Shown here piece by piece: positions 8,505-16,953 of a DNA stretch of 64,000 bases. Each line of letters starts with the position of its first letter. The stretch's first letter is position 1. The notes under the pieces are model-generated. The model had not been told where the DNA came from. It worked only from the letters and a program-made list of their open reading frames with translations, and searched no databases. The position numbers and the translations under genes are program-made. The DNA is from an uncultured Oscillospiraceae bacterium (GTDB lineage: Bacteria > Bacillota > Clostridia > Oscillospirales > Oscillospiraceae), in assembly GCA_910587345.1 (NCBI GenBank), contig CAJUKH010000066.1, positions 27,070-91,069 of the forward strand, written 5' to 3'.

Positions 8505-8819
8505 CTATAAGAACTGGTATATTCCACAGGACAGAAGAACCGTCCCCCTGTCTTCAGAGAAGAGCAATAAAAACAGCCCACGAAATCCTATCAGCAACAG
8601 TAGTACAAAATTTATTTTTTCAATCAATTTAAATTTTGTATTTCTATCATTCAGAATTCTCAAAGCACAGATAGAGGTGTTGATAATCGGAAACATCAGC
8701 TGACACAATCCCCAACTCTGTGTTTCATACGGATTTGGAACAAAAGTAAAGATTCCGGAGAGCACCGCGATCGTGGTACTGATCCATAGAACGATTTTTG
8801 CAACGGTCCGTTCGTCCAT
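8505..8819 (-). CDS. small membrane protein whose 3' end runs into a repeat
   Basis: The ATG at 8819 has AAAGGAGGG upstream and an extended -10 (TGCTATAAT, complement at 8847-8855). Three hydrophobic segments are visible (about 8-27, 36-52 and 69-88). The last 15 codons are read from a GACA...TGTC palindromic repeat (8529-8557), so the natural C-terminus was probably replaced when the repeat arrived. The gene is AT-rich like its neighbours and its family is unknown. Confidence 0.5.
   Translation of the reverse strand: MDERTVAKIVLWISTTIAVLSGIFTFVPNPYETQSWGLCQLMFPIINTSICALRILNDRNTKFKLIEKINFVLLLLIGFRGLFLLLFSEDRGTVLLSCGIYQFL
8529..8557. repeat. GACA...TGTC palindromic repeat inside a gene end
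   Basis: This is the same unit as the first copy at 7041-7110 (GACAGAAGAACCG then TCCCCCTGTC). It forms the last codons of the 8505-8819 frame. Confidence 0.75.
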
Positions 8820-8904
8820 TAAATGTACCCTCCTTTTTTCCCTCTAATTATAGCACACCTCTTTTCCTGATAAAACTAATTGATAGGGTAAAAAAGGTTA
8901 ATTC

Positions 8905-8969
8905 TGCATGGGACTCACCACTTGCTTTTATTTCATCCATAGTTTACCATGGCGTTTGTTTATTGTCAA
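8905..8969 (-). promoter_or_regulatory. promoter plus conserved leader, copy 1
   Basis: On the minus strand TTGACA (complement 8964-8969) and TAAACT (complement 8941-8946) are 17 bp apart. About 15 bp later lies AGTGGTGAGTCCCATGCAGA. The same promoter spacing followed by the same leader occurs at 36062-36131. No intact gene directly follows here; the nearest is the 8505-8819 gene, which has its own promoter. Confidence 0.5.
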
Positions 8970-9103
8970 TAATAAAAACTATGAAAACAAAAATTTTTTG
9001 TGTAATAATACCTACTCTTTTGCAGAAAATGTGGTAGGATATATTTACCTATATAGAAAGTGTCCGGCAACAGGTGAAAGGTACAGGGCAAAAAAACAAC
9101 CAC

Positions 9104-9189
9104 AAGACAAGGGAAGACAAGGGGACGGTTCTTTTGTCTCCCTCGGCAGGTCAGTTTGTCAAGACAGAAGAACCGTCCCCCTGTCTTTA
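9104..9189. repeat. inverted pair of palindromic repeats (BIME-like)
   Basis: GACAAGGGGACGGTTCTTTT and, 30 bp later, GACAGAAGAACCGTCCCC face each other and could fold into one long hairpin. A shorter extra GACAAGGGAA precedes the pair. The arrangement is like bacterial interspersed mosaic elements formed from REP sequences. Confidence 0.7.
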
Positions 9190-9195
9190 ATCGGG

Positions 9196-9414
9196 CCTGC
9201 AACTCTTACTGCTATTTTTGATATTTCCGGCCGCACCGCAATGGCGACAGATGCCGGAATCACTGGCTCAGGCCAGAACGGTTGGACTTATGACCACGGC
9301 ACCACCCGCCTGTCGGGCAACAAGGCTTACGGCACCGCCTGCTTCAAATCGGGAAGTACTACCAAATCCATGACCCTGACCTTGACCTGTTCCCCCGATG
9401 GCGCCATCTCTTGA
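9196..9414 (+). pseudogene. 3' remnant of a secreted-protein gene
   Basis: From 9196 the frame reads PATLTAIFDISGR and continues to TLTLTCSPDGAIS with a TGA stop and a terminator directly after it. Alternating Ser/Thr/Gly strands (NGWTYDHGTTRLSGNKAYGT) look like the C-terminal beta domain of an exported protein. There is no start or ribosome site; the frame upstream runs through a palindromic repeat, so the 5' part has been lost. The family is not identified, and chance coding cannot be fully excluded. Confidence 0.4.
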
Positions 9415-9419
9415 CCGCC

Positions 9420-9459
9420 AACAGCGGCCCAAAGGACACCCCTCCGGGCCGCTGTTTTT
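9420..9459 (+). terminator. terminator after the gene remnant
   Basis: CAGCGGCCC and GGGCCGCTG form a stem followed by TTTTTAT, directly after the remnant's stop codon. Confidence 0.75.
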
Positions 9460-9509
9460 ATAGTATGAGAAAACGATGTCGGCCGCCCTCCCGGGCGGCC
9501 CTTTCTCTG

Positions 9510-9760
9510 CCCCCACCCCATTTCCACCACTCCCATCCTCTCCAAACCGGGATTTCCTTTCCATCCGAACCAAACTGGTAAAAAACCGTACAACCTGATG
9601 TACGTTTCCATACAATTAGGCCCCATTCCCCCCTAATTGTACGCCCCCGTACAACTCACCCGCTCAAAACCACCCCGTTTTTTTCAAAAATCACCCGCTT
9701 TTTTGCGAAAATCACCCTTTTTTGATGACTTTCAAAATTTCCAATTTTTGTACAACTTCC
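9510..9760. repeat. 251-bp dispersed repeat, copy 1 (inverted relative to 34469-34719)
   Basis: The whole segment matches the reverse complement of 34469-34719. It carries small hairpins (CGTACA/TGTACG followed on the minus strand by TTTTTT, and TTGTAC/GTACAA) and three or four imperfect 20-bp units built on AAAATCACCC. It has no plausible start site and no coding frame shared with neighbours, and fills the gap before comM. A separate hairpin (GGCCGCCCTCCCGGGCGGCC, 9481-9500) adjoins it. Confidence 0.8.
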
Positions 9761-9851
9761 CAAATCCCCTCCCCCCTCTCGAAAAATCCCTCTCCCATTT
9801 CCCCGGGAATTGTGGTATGATGGGAAAAACGCCCGAAAGGAGGACCCTGCC

Positions 9852-11369
9852 ATGATGACTCAGGTCCGCTCCCTCGGCCTCCACGGGGTGGAGGGTTATG
9901 AGGTGCTGTGCGAATGTGACCTCTCCGGGGGCCTGCCCAACTTCGAGGTGGTAGGCCTTCCCGACGCCGCCGTGCGGGAGGCCCGGGACCGGGTACGCTC
10001 CGCCATCAAGAACTGCGGCTTCTCCTTCCCCGTCTCCCGCATCACCGTGAATCTGGCCCCCGCCGACCGAAAAAAGGGCGGCACCCTCTACGACCTGCCC
10101 ATTCTGGTGGGCATCCTGGCCGCCCAGGGGGAACTGCCTCCACCCGAGGCCGACTGCGCCTTTTTGGGGGAGCTGTCCCTCTCCGGCACCCTCCGTGCCG
10201 TGCCCGGGATGCTGCCCATGGCCCTGGCCGCTCAAACCGCCGGCATCCGCCGCCTCTTTGTTCCCGCCGACGCCGCCGCCGAGGCCACTTTGGCCAAGGG
10301 CATGGTGATTTATCCCGTGGAAACCGTGGCTCAACTGGTGGCCCATTTGAAGGGGGAGACCCTGATTCCCCCCGCCGCCCCCTGGACCCCCGGGGCGGGG
10401 AGAAGCCCGCTCCCCGATTTCGCCGAGGTGAAGGGGCAGGAAAACGTAAAGCGGGCCTTGGAGATCGCCGCCGCGGGAGGCCACAACATTTTGATGATCG
10501 GCCCGCCCGGCTCCGGCAAATCCATGCTGGCCAAACGGCTGCCCTCCATCCTTCCCGACCTCAGTGAGCGGGAGGCGTTGGAGGCCACCGCCGTCCACTC
10601 GGTGCTGGGCCTGACCACCAAAGAGGAGCCTTTGCTGACCCACCGGCCCTTCCGCTCCCCCCACCACACCGTCTCCGCCATCGGCATGGCGGGGGGCGGC
10701 AACCCCCTGATCCGACCGGGGGAGATCTCTCTGGCCCACCACGGCATCCTCTTTCTGGATGAACTGCCCGAATTTCACAAAGACGTGCTGGAGGTCCTCC
10801 GTCAGCCCATGGAGGAGGGCAAGGTCCAGATCACCCGGGCGGCGGGGAGTGAGACCTTCCCCGCCCGGTTTATGCTGGTGTGTGCCATGAACCCCTGCAA
10901 ATGCGGCTGGTATGGCTATTCCGACCGCTGCCGGTGCAGTCCCAGGGATGTGGACAAGTACCAGCAGCGCATTTCGGGACCCATGCTGGACCGTATCGAC
11001 CTTATCGTAGACGTGCCGCCCCCGGACTTCGACACTCTGGCGGACAAGCCCGCCGGGGAGCCTTCGGCGGCCATCAAAGCCCGGGTAGACGCCGCCCGCT
11101 CGGTCCAATCCCGCCGTTTCGGCCCCCAGGGCATCCCCTGCAACGCCCAGATGGGCCGTGGTGAGCTGGAGGCCTTCTGCCCTCTGGACCAGAGCTGTCA
11201 GGCCCTGATGAAAGGGGCCTTTGAGCGGATGGGCCTTACCGCCCGGGGCTACGACCGCATTTTAAGGGTGGCCCGCACCATCGCCGACCTGGACGGCAGC
11301 GCCGCCATCCAGGTCCCCCACATCGCCGAGGCCCTGCAATACCGCGCCACCGATGGCCTGGCGAAGTAA
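9852..11369 (+). CDS. comM: YifB/ComM family Mg-chelatase-like AAA+ ATPase
   Basis: This 505-aa protein has the family layout: an N-terminal Lon-protease-like fold (FEVVGLPDAAVREARDRVRSA), an AAA+ core with Walker A GPPGSGKS near 217, Walker B LFLDELPEF near 299, and a Cys cluster (CKCGWYGYSDRCRCSP) near 347. ComM is a hexameric helicase that extends heteroduplex joints during natural transformation in gamma-proteobacteria; its role in clostridia is less certain. The ATG at 9852 has AAAGGAGGA 7 nt upstream. It stands alone between the repeat patch and the helicase gene. Confidence 0.93.
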   Translation: MMTQVRSLGLHGVEGYEVLCECDLSGGLPNFEVVGLPDAAVREARDRVRSAIKNCGFSFPVSRITVNLAPADRKKGGTLYDLPILVGILAAQGELPPPEADCAFLGELSLSGTLRAVPGMLPMALAAQTAGIRRLFVPADAAAEATLAKGMVIYPVETVAQLVAHLKGETLIPPAAPWTPGAGRSPLPDFAEVKGQENVKRALEIAAAGGHNILMIGPPGSGKSMLAKRLPSILPDLSEREALEATAVHSVLGLTTKEEPLLTHRPFRSPHHTVSAIGMAGGGNPLIRPGEISLAHHGILFLDELPEFHKDVLEVLRQPMEEGKVQITRAAGSETFPARFMLVCAMNPCKCGWYGYSDRCRCSPRDVDKYQQRISGPMLDRIDLIVDVPPPDFDTLADKPAGEPSAAIKARVDAARSVQSRRFGPQGIPCNAQMGRGELEAFCPLDQSCQALMKGAFERMGLTARGYDRILRVARTIADLDGSAAIQVPHIAEALQYRATDGLAK

Positions 11370-11443
11370 AAAAGCTGCCGGAGCGGGCGAGCCGGAAAAG
11401 GCCCTTGTGTCCTGTCCCGTCCAGCCGCCGGCAATGCTCCGGC

Positions 11444-11472
11444 TTGCACAGCGGATAAGAGTGTGCTATAGT
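11444..11472 (+). promoter_or_regulatory. promoter of the DEAD-box helicase gene
   Basis: TTGCAC and TATAGT are separated by 17 bp, about 40 bp before the ATG at 11514. Confidence 0.75.
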
Positions 11473-11513
11473 ATGAAAGATAACACCATACAGAAAAGAA
11501 AGGGTTTTGACCC

Positions 11514-12680
11514 ATGGAAATCAACGGTCAACAAGTAAATGAGATAAAACGCTATGACGAGATGGGGCTGTCCCCCGAGATCATGAAGGCGCTCAACAAA
11601 AAGGGCTATGAGTGGGCCACCCCCGTGCAGTCCGGGGCCATTCCCTACTTTATGGAGGGCCGGGACGTCATTGCCAAGGCCCCCACCGGCACCGGCAAGA
11701 CCTTCGCCTTCGGCATCCCCATGGTGGAACACGCCGACCCGGAGTCCACCGATGTGAACTTCCTTGTCCTGGCCCCCACCCGGGAGCTGGCCATCCAGAT
11801 CCAGGAGGAGCTGCGGGACCTGTGCGAATTTAAGGAGGGGGTCCGTACCGTGGTCCTTTACGGCGGCGCCCCCATCGAAAAACAGATCAAGCAGCTGAAA
11901 AACCGTCCCCAGATCGTGGTGGCCACCCCGGGGCGGCTGATGGACCATATGAAGCGGCGGACGGTGCGGCTGGACCATGTGGAGACCGTGGTGCTGGACG
12001 AGGCCGATCGGATGCTGGACATGGGCTTTATCCGGGACGTGACCCATATCCTGGACCAAATCAAGTCCCGGAAAAACATCGGTATGTTCTCCGCCACCAT
12101 CTCCCGGGAGGTGATGGACATCTCCTGGGTCTATCAGCGGGACCCGGTGGAGATCACCGTTCAGGCCGATGACCAGAACAAGCCCGACATTGACCAGTAC
12201 CGCATCGAGGTGGACCGCTCCGCCAAAGCGGAACTGATGCTGCGGCTCATGGAACACGGCGGCTATGAGCGGGCCATCGCCTTTTGCAACACCAAGAACA
12301 TGACCGACCGCCTCACCGGGCTTCTCCGCATGGGGGGCTTAAAGTGCGAGGCCATCCACGGCGATATCCAACAGTCCGCCCGGGAAAAGACCCTCCAACG
12401 GTTCCGGGACGGGAAATTACAGGTGCTGGTGGCCACCGACGTGGCCGCCCGGGGGCTGGACATTGACGACGTGGACGTGGTCTTTAACTATGACGTGCCC
12501 GACGAAAATGAATACTATGTCCACCGCATCGGCCGTACCGGCCGGGCCAGGCGCCACGGAGTGGCCTATACCTTCCTCTCCGGTATCACCGAAGAACTGC
12601 GGATGGACCAAATCATAAAAGGCACCCGGAACACGGTAAAAAAGCTCCGCTATGACAAGGGCACTTTGGAGGAACTGTAA
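11514..12680 (+). CDS. DEAD-box ATP-dependent RNA helicase
   Basis: At 388 aa it has all core motifs: Q-motif region (GYEWATPVQSGAIP, 31-44), motif I APTGTGKT (56-63), PTRELA, GG, TPGR, motif II DEAD near 162, SAT, a C-terminal RecA domain with ATDVAARGLDI, and HRIGRTGR near 337. It ends shortly after the second domain, so it lacks the long basic or RNA-binding tails of CshA or DbpA. It unwinds RNA duplexes and probably helps mRNA turnover or ribosome assembly in the cytoplasm. It is a monocistronic unit or reads weakly into the next genes. Confidence 0.93.
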   Translation: MEINGQQVNEIKRYDEMGLSPEIMKALNKKGYEWATPVQSGAIPYFMEGRDVIAKAPTGTGKTFAFGIPMVEHADPESTDVNFLVLAPTRELAIQIQEELRDLCEFKEGVRTVVLYGGAPIEKQIKQLKNRPQIVVATPGRLMDHMKRRTVRLDHVETVVLDEADRMLDMGFIRDVTHILDQIKSRKNIGMFSATISREVMDISWVYQRDPVEITVQADDQNKPDIDQYRIEVDRSAKAELMLRLMEHGGYERAIAFCNTKNMTDRLTGLLRMGGLKCEAIHGDIQQSAREKTLQRFRDGKLQVLVATDVAARGLDIDDVDVVFNYDVPDENEYYVHRIGRTGRARRHGVAYTFLSGITEELRMDQIIKGTRNTVKKLRYDKGTLEEL

Positions 12681-12719
12681 GAGAATTTCCACACCTCACA
12701 CAAGGAGAGGACTCTTTTT

Positions 12720-13637
12720 ATGATCGACTTTCACACCCCCGATATCGCCGACCGATGTTGGGCCGAGGAACGGCTGGCGGGCAACTCCAGCCGGGCCTGC
12801 GAGTATAATTTCACTACCCTGCTGGTCTGGGCGGCGGGATATCAGATCACCATTGCCGATGTGGAGGGCTTTCTGACCGTCCGGCTGCGGGGGGAGGGGG
12901 GCTTCGGCTACCTCTGGCCTGCGGGGAACGGGGATCTGTCCCGGGTCCTGACCCTTTTGGAAGCCGACGCCGCAGAGCGGGGAGAACCCTTTCGGCTCCT
13001 CTGCCTTTTGGAGCATGAGATGGCCCGGCTGAACGAGCTGCGGCCAGGGCAGTTTGCCTTTACGCCCCACCGGAACAGCTTTGATTATCTCTACGAAGTG
13101 GACAAGCTGGCCGACCTGGGGGGCCGAAAGCTCCACGCCAAGCGAAACCACTGCAAGCATTTTGAGGAGGAAAATCCCTCCTGGAGTTACTCCCCCATGA
13201 CCGCCGCCGATTTGACCGAGTGCATGGAGCTGAACGACCGGTGGGACGCCGCCGGCCGGGTCCGGGAGGGGGAGGAGGAAGCCGAAGACATTTTCAACGA
13301 GAAAAAGGGCATTCTTCTGGCCTTCCGCCACTTTGATGAATTGGGACTGGAGGGGGGCGTTCTCCGGGTGGACGGAAAGGTCGTGGCCTTCACCATGGCC
13401 AACCGGCTCACCGCCGACACCTTTGACGTCCACTTTGAAAAGGCCTTTGGCGAAATGCAGGGCGACTACGCCGTCATCAACCGGGAGTTTGCCCGGCAGA
13501 TCCGCCGGCAGCACCCGGAGGTCAAATACCTCAACCGGGAGGACGACATGGGGCTGGAGGGTCTTCGCCGGGCCAAGGAATCCTACTACCCCGACCTGAT
13601 GGCAGAAAAGCACAGCGCAGAGGCTGTCAAACCATGA
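12720..13637 (+). CDS. DUF2156 (phosphatidylglycerol lysyltransferase C-terminal-like) protein
   Basis: This 305-aa protein matches the free-standing DUF2156 family, a double GNAT-like fold. Typical pieces are EYNFTTLLVW near the start, DYLYEVDKLADLGGRKLHAKRNHCKHF in the middle (best conserved block), VVAFTMANRL, and the ending YLNREDDMGLEGLRRAKESYYP. It has no membrane helices, so it is not a full MprF. Members may move aminoacyl or acyl groups, but no substrate is known. AAGGAGAGG precedes the ATG. The GNAT gene directly downstream is a frequent partner in related bacteria. Confidence 0.85.
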   Translation: MIDFHTPDIADRCWAEERLAGNSSRACEYNFTTLLVWAAGYQITIADVEGFLTVRLRGEGGFGYLWPAGNGDLSRVLTLLEADAAERGEPFRLLCLLEHEMARLNELRPGQFAFTPHRNSFDYLYEVDKLADLGGRKLHAKRNHCKHFEEENPSWSYSPMTAADLTECMELNDRWDAAGRVREGEEEAEDIFNEKKGILLAFRHFDELGLEGGVLRVDGKVVAFTMANRLTADTFDVHFEKAFGEMQGDYAVINREFARQIRRQHPEVKYLNREDDMGLEGLRRAKESYYPDLMAEKHSAEAVKP

Positions 13638-13656
13638 TTTGACAGCCTCTGATTTT
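13619..13656 (+). terminator. terminator overlapping the DUF2156 stop codon
   Basis: AGAGGCTGTCAAA and TTTGACAGCCTCT form a perfect stem with the TGA stop in the loop, followed by ATTTTTG. Part of the transcription probably ends before the GNAT gene, which starts 31 bp later. Confidence 0.8.
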
Positions 13657-13686
13657 TGTCCCTGTCTATGAAAGGAGAGCGTTTTT

Positions 13687-14565
13687 ATGCTGGAAATGCA
13701 CACCCTTCGCCCCGAGGAGCGGCCCCAGGCCACCGCCTTGTGGCAGATGGTTTTTGGAGATGAAAAGGCCCTTATTGACGCCTTTCTGGACCAATACAGC
13801 ACCCCCGGCGATCTCTTTGTCCTCACCGACGGAGACGAAACCAAGGAGGTCATGACCCTATTGGCTCTTCTCCCCCTTACCTTCCGCTGGGCCGATGGGC
13901 GGGAAGAGCCTTTGCCCTACGTCTACGCCCTGGCCACCCGGCCCCACCGGCGGGGAAAGGGCTACGCCCGGCTGCTGCTGCGGTATGCCGCCTATCAGGC
14001 CAGTATGCGCTGGGCAAGGGGCATTGCCACCGTGCCGGCGGAGGCCTCCCTCCACAACTATTTTGCCACCGAGGGTTATCTGGAGTGTTTTACCACCCGG
14101 ACAGGGACGGTGGAAACCGCCGGCCTTCCTGCCCCTGACCCGGAGGACGCCCTGCTTTCGGCCGCCCCGGCGGAATACAACGCCCTGCGGGAAAAACTGC
14201 TGGCAGGCACAAACCATGCCGCCTATCCCGACGCCCTCATTGCCTTTCAGCAGCTTTTGTGCCAAGGCAGCGGCGGGGATCTGTTTACCTTTACCGTAAA
14301 CGGCCGGCCCGGCTGCGCCGCTTTGGAGAAAACAGGAGAGGACCGGATTCTTCTGAAGGAACTGCTTGCCCCCGATGGGGCGGAAACCGCCGCATTGGCC
14401 CTTTTGGCGGCTTCCTGCCCCGCTAAAACCTATCAGTTCCGTACCCCCCTGGGGGCAGGGTCCCCGGGCACCTCCCTCCCCTTCGGCATGGCAAAGCATC
14501 TGGGGGAGGGCAAGCGTCCCCCCTTCGCCCCGGAAGGCTGTTATCTGGGCCTGGCCTTTGATTGA
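13687..14565 (+). CDS. GNAT family N-acetyltransferase, 292 aa
   Basis: The first 150 residues form a GNAT domain: VYALATRPHRRGKGYARLLLRYA (about 77-99) contains the acetyl-CoA-binding R/Q-x-x-G-x-G/A element (RRGKGYA). A second half of about 140 residues resembles the extra domain of Eis-like two-domain acetyltransferases, but is shorter. AAAGGAGAG lies upstream of the ATG. It pairs with the DUF2156 gene. The acceptor substrate is unknown. Confidence 0.85.
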   Translation: MLEMHTLRPEERPQATALWQMVFGDEKALIDAFLDQYSTPGDLFVLTDGDETKEVMTLLALLPLTFRWADGREEPLPYVYALATRPHRRGKGYARLLLRYAAYQASMRWARGIATVPAEASLHNYFATEGYLECFTTRTGTVETAGLPAPDPEDALLSAAPAEYNALREKLLAGTNHAAYPDALIAFQQLLCQGSGGDLFTFTVNGRPGCAALEKTGEDRILLKELLAPDGAETAALALLAASCPAKTYQFRTPLGAGSPGTSLPFGMAKHLGEGKRPPFAPEGCYLGLAFD

Positions 14566-14762
14566 CCTTTTGAGAGGGATATCCCGCCCCTGCAATAAAG
14601 CAGCGCCTTGTCAGGAAGGAAAAGCCCCGGAAAGCCCGGTAATACGCAAACACAAAGCGCCGGATACGGGAAGCCGTCAAACAGCGAGGAGCAACATTTC
14701 GCTCTGTGGGGCGTGGGCAAAGCGTTTTATTTGTAAAGCCGCAAACGAAAGGAATGAACGAT

Positions 14763-15176
14763 ATGTGGTTTGTATTTGCCCTTCTCTCCGCCCTCTTTGC
14801 TGCCGCCACCTCCATTCTGGCCAAGGTGGGCATCGAGGGGGTCCCCTCCAACCTGGCCACCGCCCTTCGGACGGTGGTGGTGCTGGCCATGTCCTGGGTC
14901 ATGGTTTTTGTGACAAAACAGCAGGGCGGCATCTCTGCCATCACCCCCAAAAGCTGGCTCTTTCTCATCCTCTCCGGGCTGGCCACCGGGGCCTCCTGGC
15001 TGTGCTACTATCGGGCCATCCAGCTGGGGGAGGTGTCAAAAGTGGTGCCCATTGATAAATTAAGCGTCATCTTTACTCTGGTGCTGGCTTTTGTATTTCT
15101 CCATGAGAAGATGACCCTGAAATCGGTCGTCGGCTGTGCCCTCATTGGCACCGGCACCCTCCTTATGGTGCTGTGA
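14763..15176 (+). CDS. EamA/EmrE-type single-domain membrane transporter
   Basis: The ATG at 14763 (MWFVFALLSALFAAATSILAK) is best spaced from GAAAGGA; an in-frame ATG at 14754 is too close. The 137-aa product is one half of a normal EamA (DMT) transporter, with about five helices and the typical GLATGASWLCYYRAIQLGEVSKVVPIDKLSVIFT block and LHEKMTLKSVVG ending. Half-size proteins of this group must dimerise. The substrate is unknown. Confidence 0.85.
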   Translation: MWFVFALLSALFAAATSILAKVGIEGVPSNLATALRTVVVLAMSWVMVFVTKQQGGISAITPKSWLFLILSGLATGASWLCYYRAIQLGEVSKVVPIDKLSVIFTLVLAFVFLHEKMTLKSVVGCALIGTGTLLMVL

Positions 15177-15247
15177 AATCTTGACAGGTGTGATATACTG
15201 AAAATACCCATACCGCCAAAAAGCGGAACAACAAGGAGGAAATCAAC

Positions 15248-15601
15248 ATGAGCAAGATCGTGCGCAAAAACGGCAACGGCCGGTATTCCGAAGCCGTCAT
15301 CCACAACGGTATCATCTATATCTCCGGCCAGGTGGGCGACCCCAGCGGCAGTGTGGCCGACCAGACCCGGGACATTCTGGCCGCTTTGGAGGAGATTTTG
15401 GCCGAGAACGGCTCCGACAAGGAGCATATGCTCTCCGCCGCCGTGTATATGGCCGATATGTCCGGCGTGAGCGAGATGAATAAGGTGTGGGATTCCTGGG
15501 TCATCCCCGGTTTCGAGCCTGCCCGTGTCTGCTGCCAGGCCCCTCTGGTAAGCCCCGCTTATAAGGTGGAGATCACTCTGGTGGCCGCCGTTAAGGAATA
15601 A
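15248..15601 (+). CDS. RidA family protein (YjgF/YER057c/UK114), first copy
   Basis: This 117-aa protein has the trimeric RidA barrel pattern: NGIIYISGQVGDPSGSVADQTRDILAALEEIL, then an EPARVCCQAPLVSPAYKVEI strand pair where the Arg is the usual active-site Arg of imine/enamine deaminases, although the start (KIVRKNGNGRYSEAV) belongs to an atypical RidA subgroup. Canonical RidA hydrolyses reactive 2-aminoacrylate. AAGGAGGAA precedes the ATG. A second, more canonical copy lies at 21796. Confidence 0.85.
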   Translation: MSKIVRKNGNGRYSEAVIHNGIIYISGQVGDPSGSVADQTRDILAALEEILAENGSDKEHMLSAAVYMADMSGVSEMNKVWDSWVIPGFEPARVCCQAPLVSPAYKVEITLVAAVKE

Positions 15602-15619
15602 CCGGGCTGCACCGTCAAA

Positions 15620-15652
15620 AACGCCGCAGGGCATTGCCCTGCGGCGTTTCTT
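15620..15652. terminator. bidirectional terminator
   Basis: ACGCCGCAGGGC and GCCCTGCGGCGT form a perfect stem flanked by AAAA and TTTC. It separates the convergent RidA and recombinase genes. Confidence 0.8.
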
Positions 15653-15662
15653 ATTCTCATAT

Positions 15663-16466
15663 TCAGCGCAGGTCCCAGCCCACCGTCAGCTGCTCATGCT
15701 CCATGATCTGGTCATAGGCCCGCTGAAACAGCAGCGCCGCATTGGCCCGGATATCGGCCTGGGTATTGTCATAAAGCTGGGAAAGGCAGCGCAGATTGGC
15801 CTTGTTTTCCGGCACTTTGGCGTTGCGGCCGACGCCCCGAATGTTCCGATGGGCCACCACACGGCTGAGGGGAGTGCCGTTTTGGGACTGGAATACAGGC
15901 CCCTGTGTGATCTTCCGCCGGTGGATAAAATTGAGCAGTTCCTTCTGCAAACAGGCGGGGATGGACACCTTTCGGGTGCGGGTATCATTGGCAGCCCGGA
16001 TACAAAGAGTCCCCTGTTCAACGGCGTTTACCGTCAGTTCAGGCAGCTCCCGCATCCGCACCCCGGCGCCGCCCACCGTCTTGATCAGAAGATAGGTCTG
16101 CTCTTTTCCCATCTGCCGGGCCGTGGATAACAGCTGTAAATACTCTTCTCTGGTCAGTTGGGGATGGTCTTTCCCCAGGTCCCGGTGAAAGTCGTCCATC
16201 TGCCATTCCGGCTGCCTCAGAAACTCCACAAAACGGTTCCACACAGAGATACGCACATTGACCGTCCGGGGGGCCAGCCCGCTCTGGTCCAGGCTTTTCC
16301 GCCACCGGCGGCCTGTCTCGGCGGTCAGCTCCTCCCCCGGGGCCATGGAGTTGCAAAGAGAAAACAGAATATTCCGATACTGGCTGAGCGTCGCTTCCTG
16401 ACATCCCTTCTCCCGCTGCGCCGCAAGAAAGCGTTCAATTTGGGGCGGAAGCATGGTCTTTTCCAT
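15663..16466 (-). CDS. degenerate tyrosine recombinase/integrase-like protein
   Basis: The ATG at 16466 (MEKTMLPPQIERFLAAQREK) has AAAGGAGGG upstream, giving 267 aa. An N-terminal SAM-like core-binding domain (ATLSQYRNILFSLC) leads to a catalytic-type domain that keeps the first Arg region (GAGVRMRELPELTV) and the strand RTRKVSIP. Where active relatives have HNLRHLFA it reads KANLRCLSQL, so the first His is missing, and the last 45 residues show no H-x-x-Y nucleophile box. It may bind DNA without recombining it. No mobile cargo or repeats flank it. Confidence 0.75.
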   Translation of the reverse strand: MEKTMLPPQIERFLAAQREKGCQEATLSQYRNILFSLCNSMAPGEELTAETGRRWRKSLDQSGLAPRTVNVRISVWNRFVEFLRQPEWQMDDFHRDLGKDHPQLTREEYLQLLSTARQMGKEQTYLLIKTVGGAGVRMRELPELTVNAVEQGTLCIRAANDTRTRKVSIPACLQKELLNFIHRRKITQGPVFQSQNGTPLSRVVAHRNIRGVGRNAKVPENKANLRCLSQLYDNTQADIRANAALLFQRAYDQIMEHEQLTVGWDLR

Positions 16467-16953
16467 CGGGAGTTCCCTCCTTTTCCATCTTTCCATGATA
16501 ACATGATAAAAATACAGACAAAAAGACGATGCCCCCGATGGACAAAGACGGACATGGTCACTCAGAACACACATCTGATGGCTCGCCCACTCCGGGAAAG
16601 CCCGCCCGTGTGGGGTCTGTCCTTGTCGATCAGGGGCATCAACCGTATATTGATATTATAACAATCAAAATCGTGGATTGCAACAGAAACGCCGGGAGAA
16701 AAAAGACGAATTTCCCCCCCTCGCAAAGCCAGAAAAAGTCCCGTTATGCCTTGATTTGTAATGAAAAAAGCCCATTCTTGCCCAAATTGACGATTTGACA
16801 ATTGAAAAATGATAGCAGAACGCATTTGTTAAAATATATGTTATGTGATATTTTTGCAACTGAAAACACGGCATTTTCTTGAAAAAATCAAAAAAATGCC
16901 GTGTTCAGTAACATTTCAGTTCAATAAGCGCATCGCAAGCCGTCTTTGGTATC
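16467..16953. other. 487-bp gap, AT-rich, with one terminator
   Basis: No convincing gene is present. The clearest signal is a long hairpin at 16862-16912 (CACGGCATTTTC and AAAAATGCCGTG) that should end the esterase transcript on the minus strand. The rest is AT-rich with short poly-A and poly-C runs and no operator I can support. Confidence 0.6.

Noticed and set aside
6249..9189. Repeats in this patch as a CRISPR array
   Set aside because: Units are not evenly spaced, differ in orientation and have no constant-length spacers; no cas genes are present.
8908..9195. Reading frame upstream of the exported-protein fragment as a complete gene
   Set aside because: It passes through palindromic repeats and AT-rich leader DNA and has no ribosome site, so only the part from 9196 is kept as a remnant.
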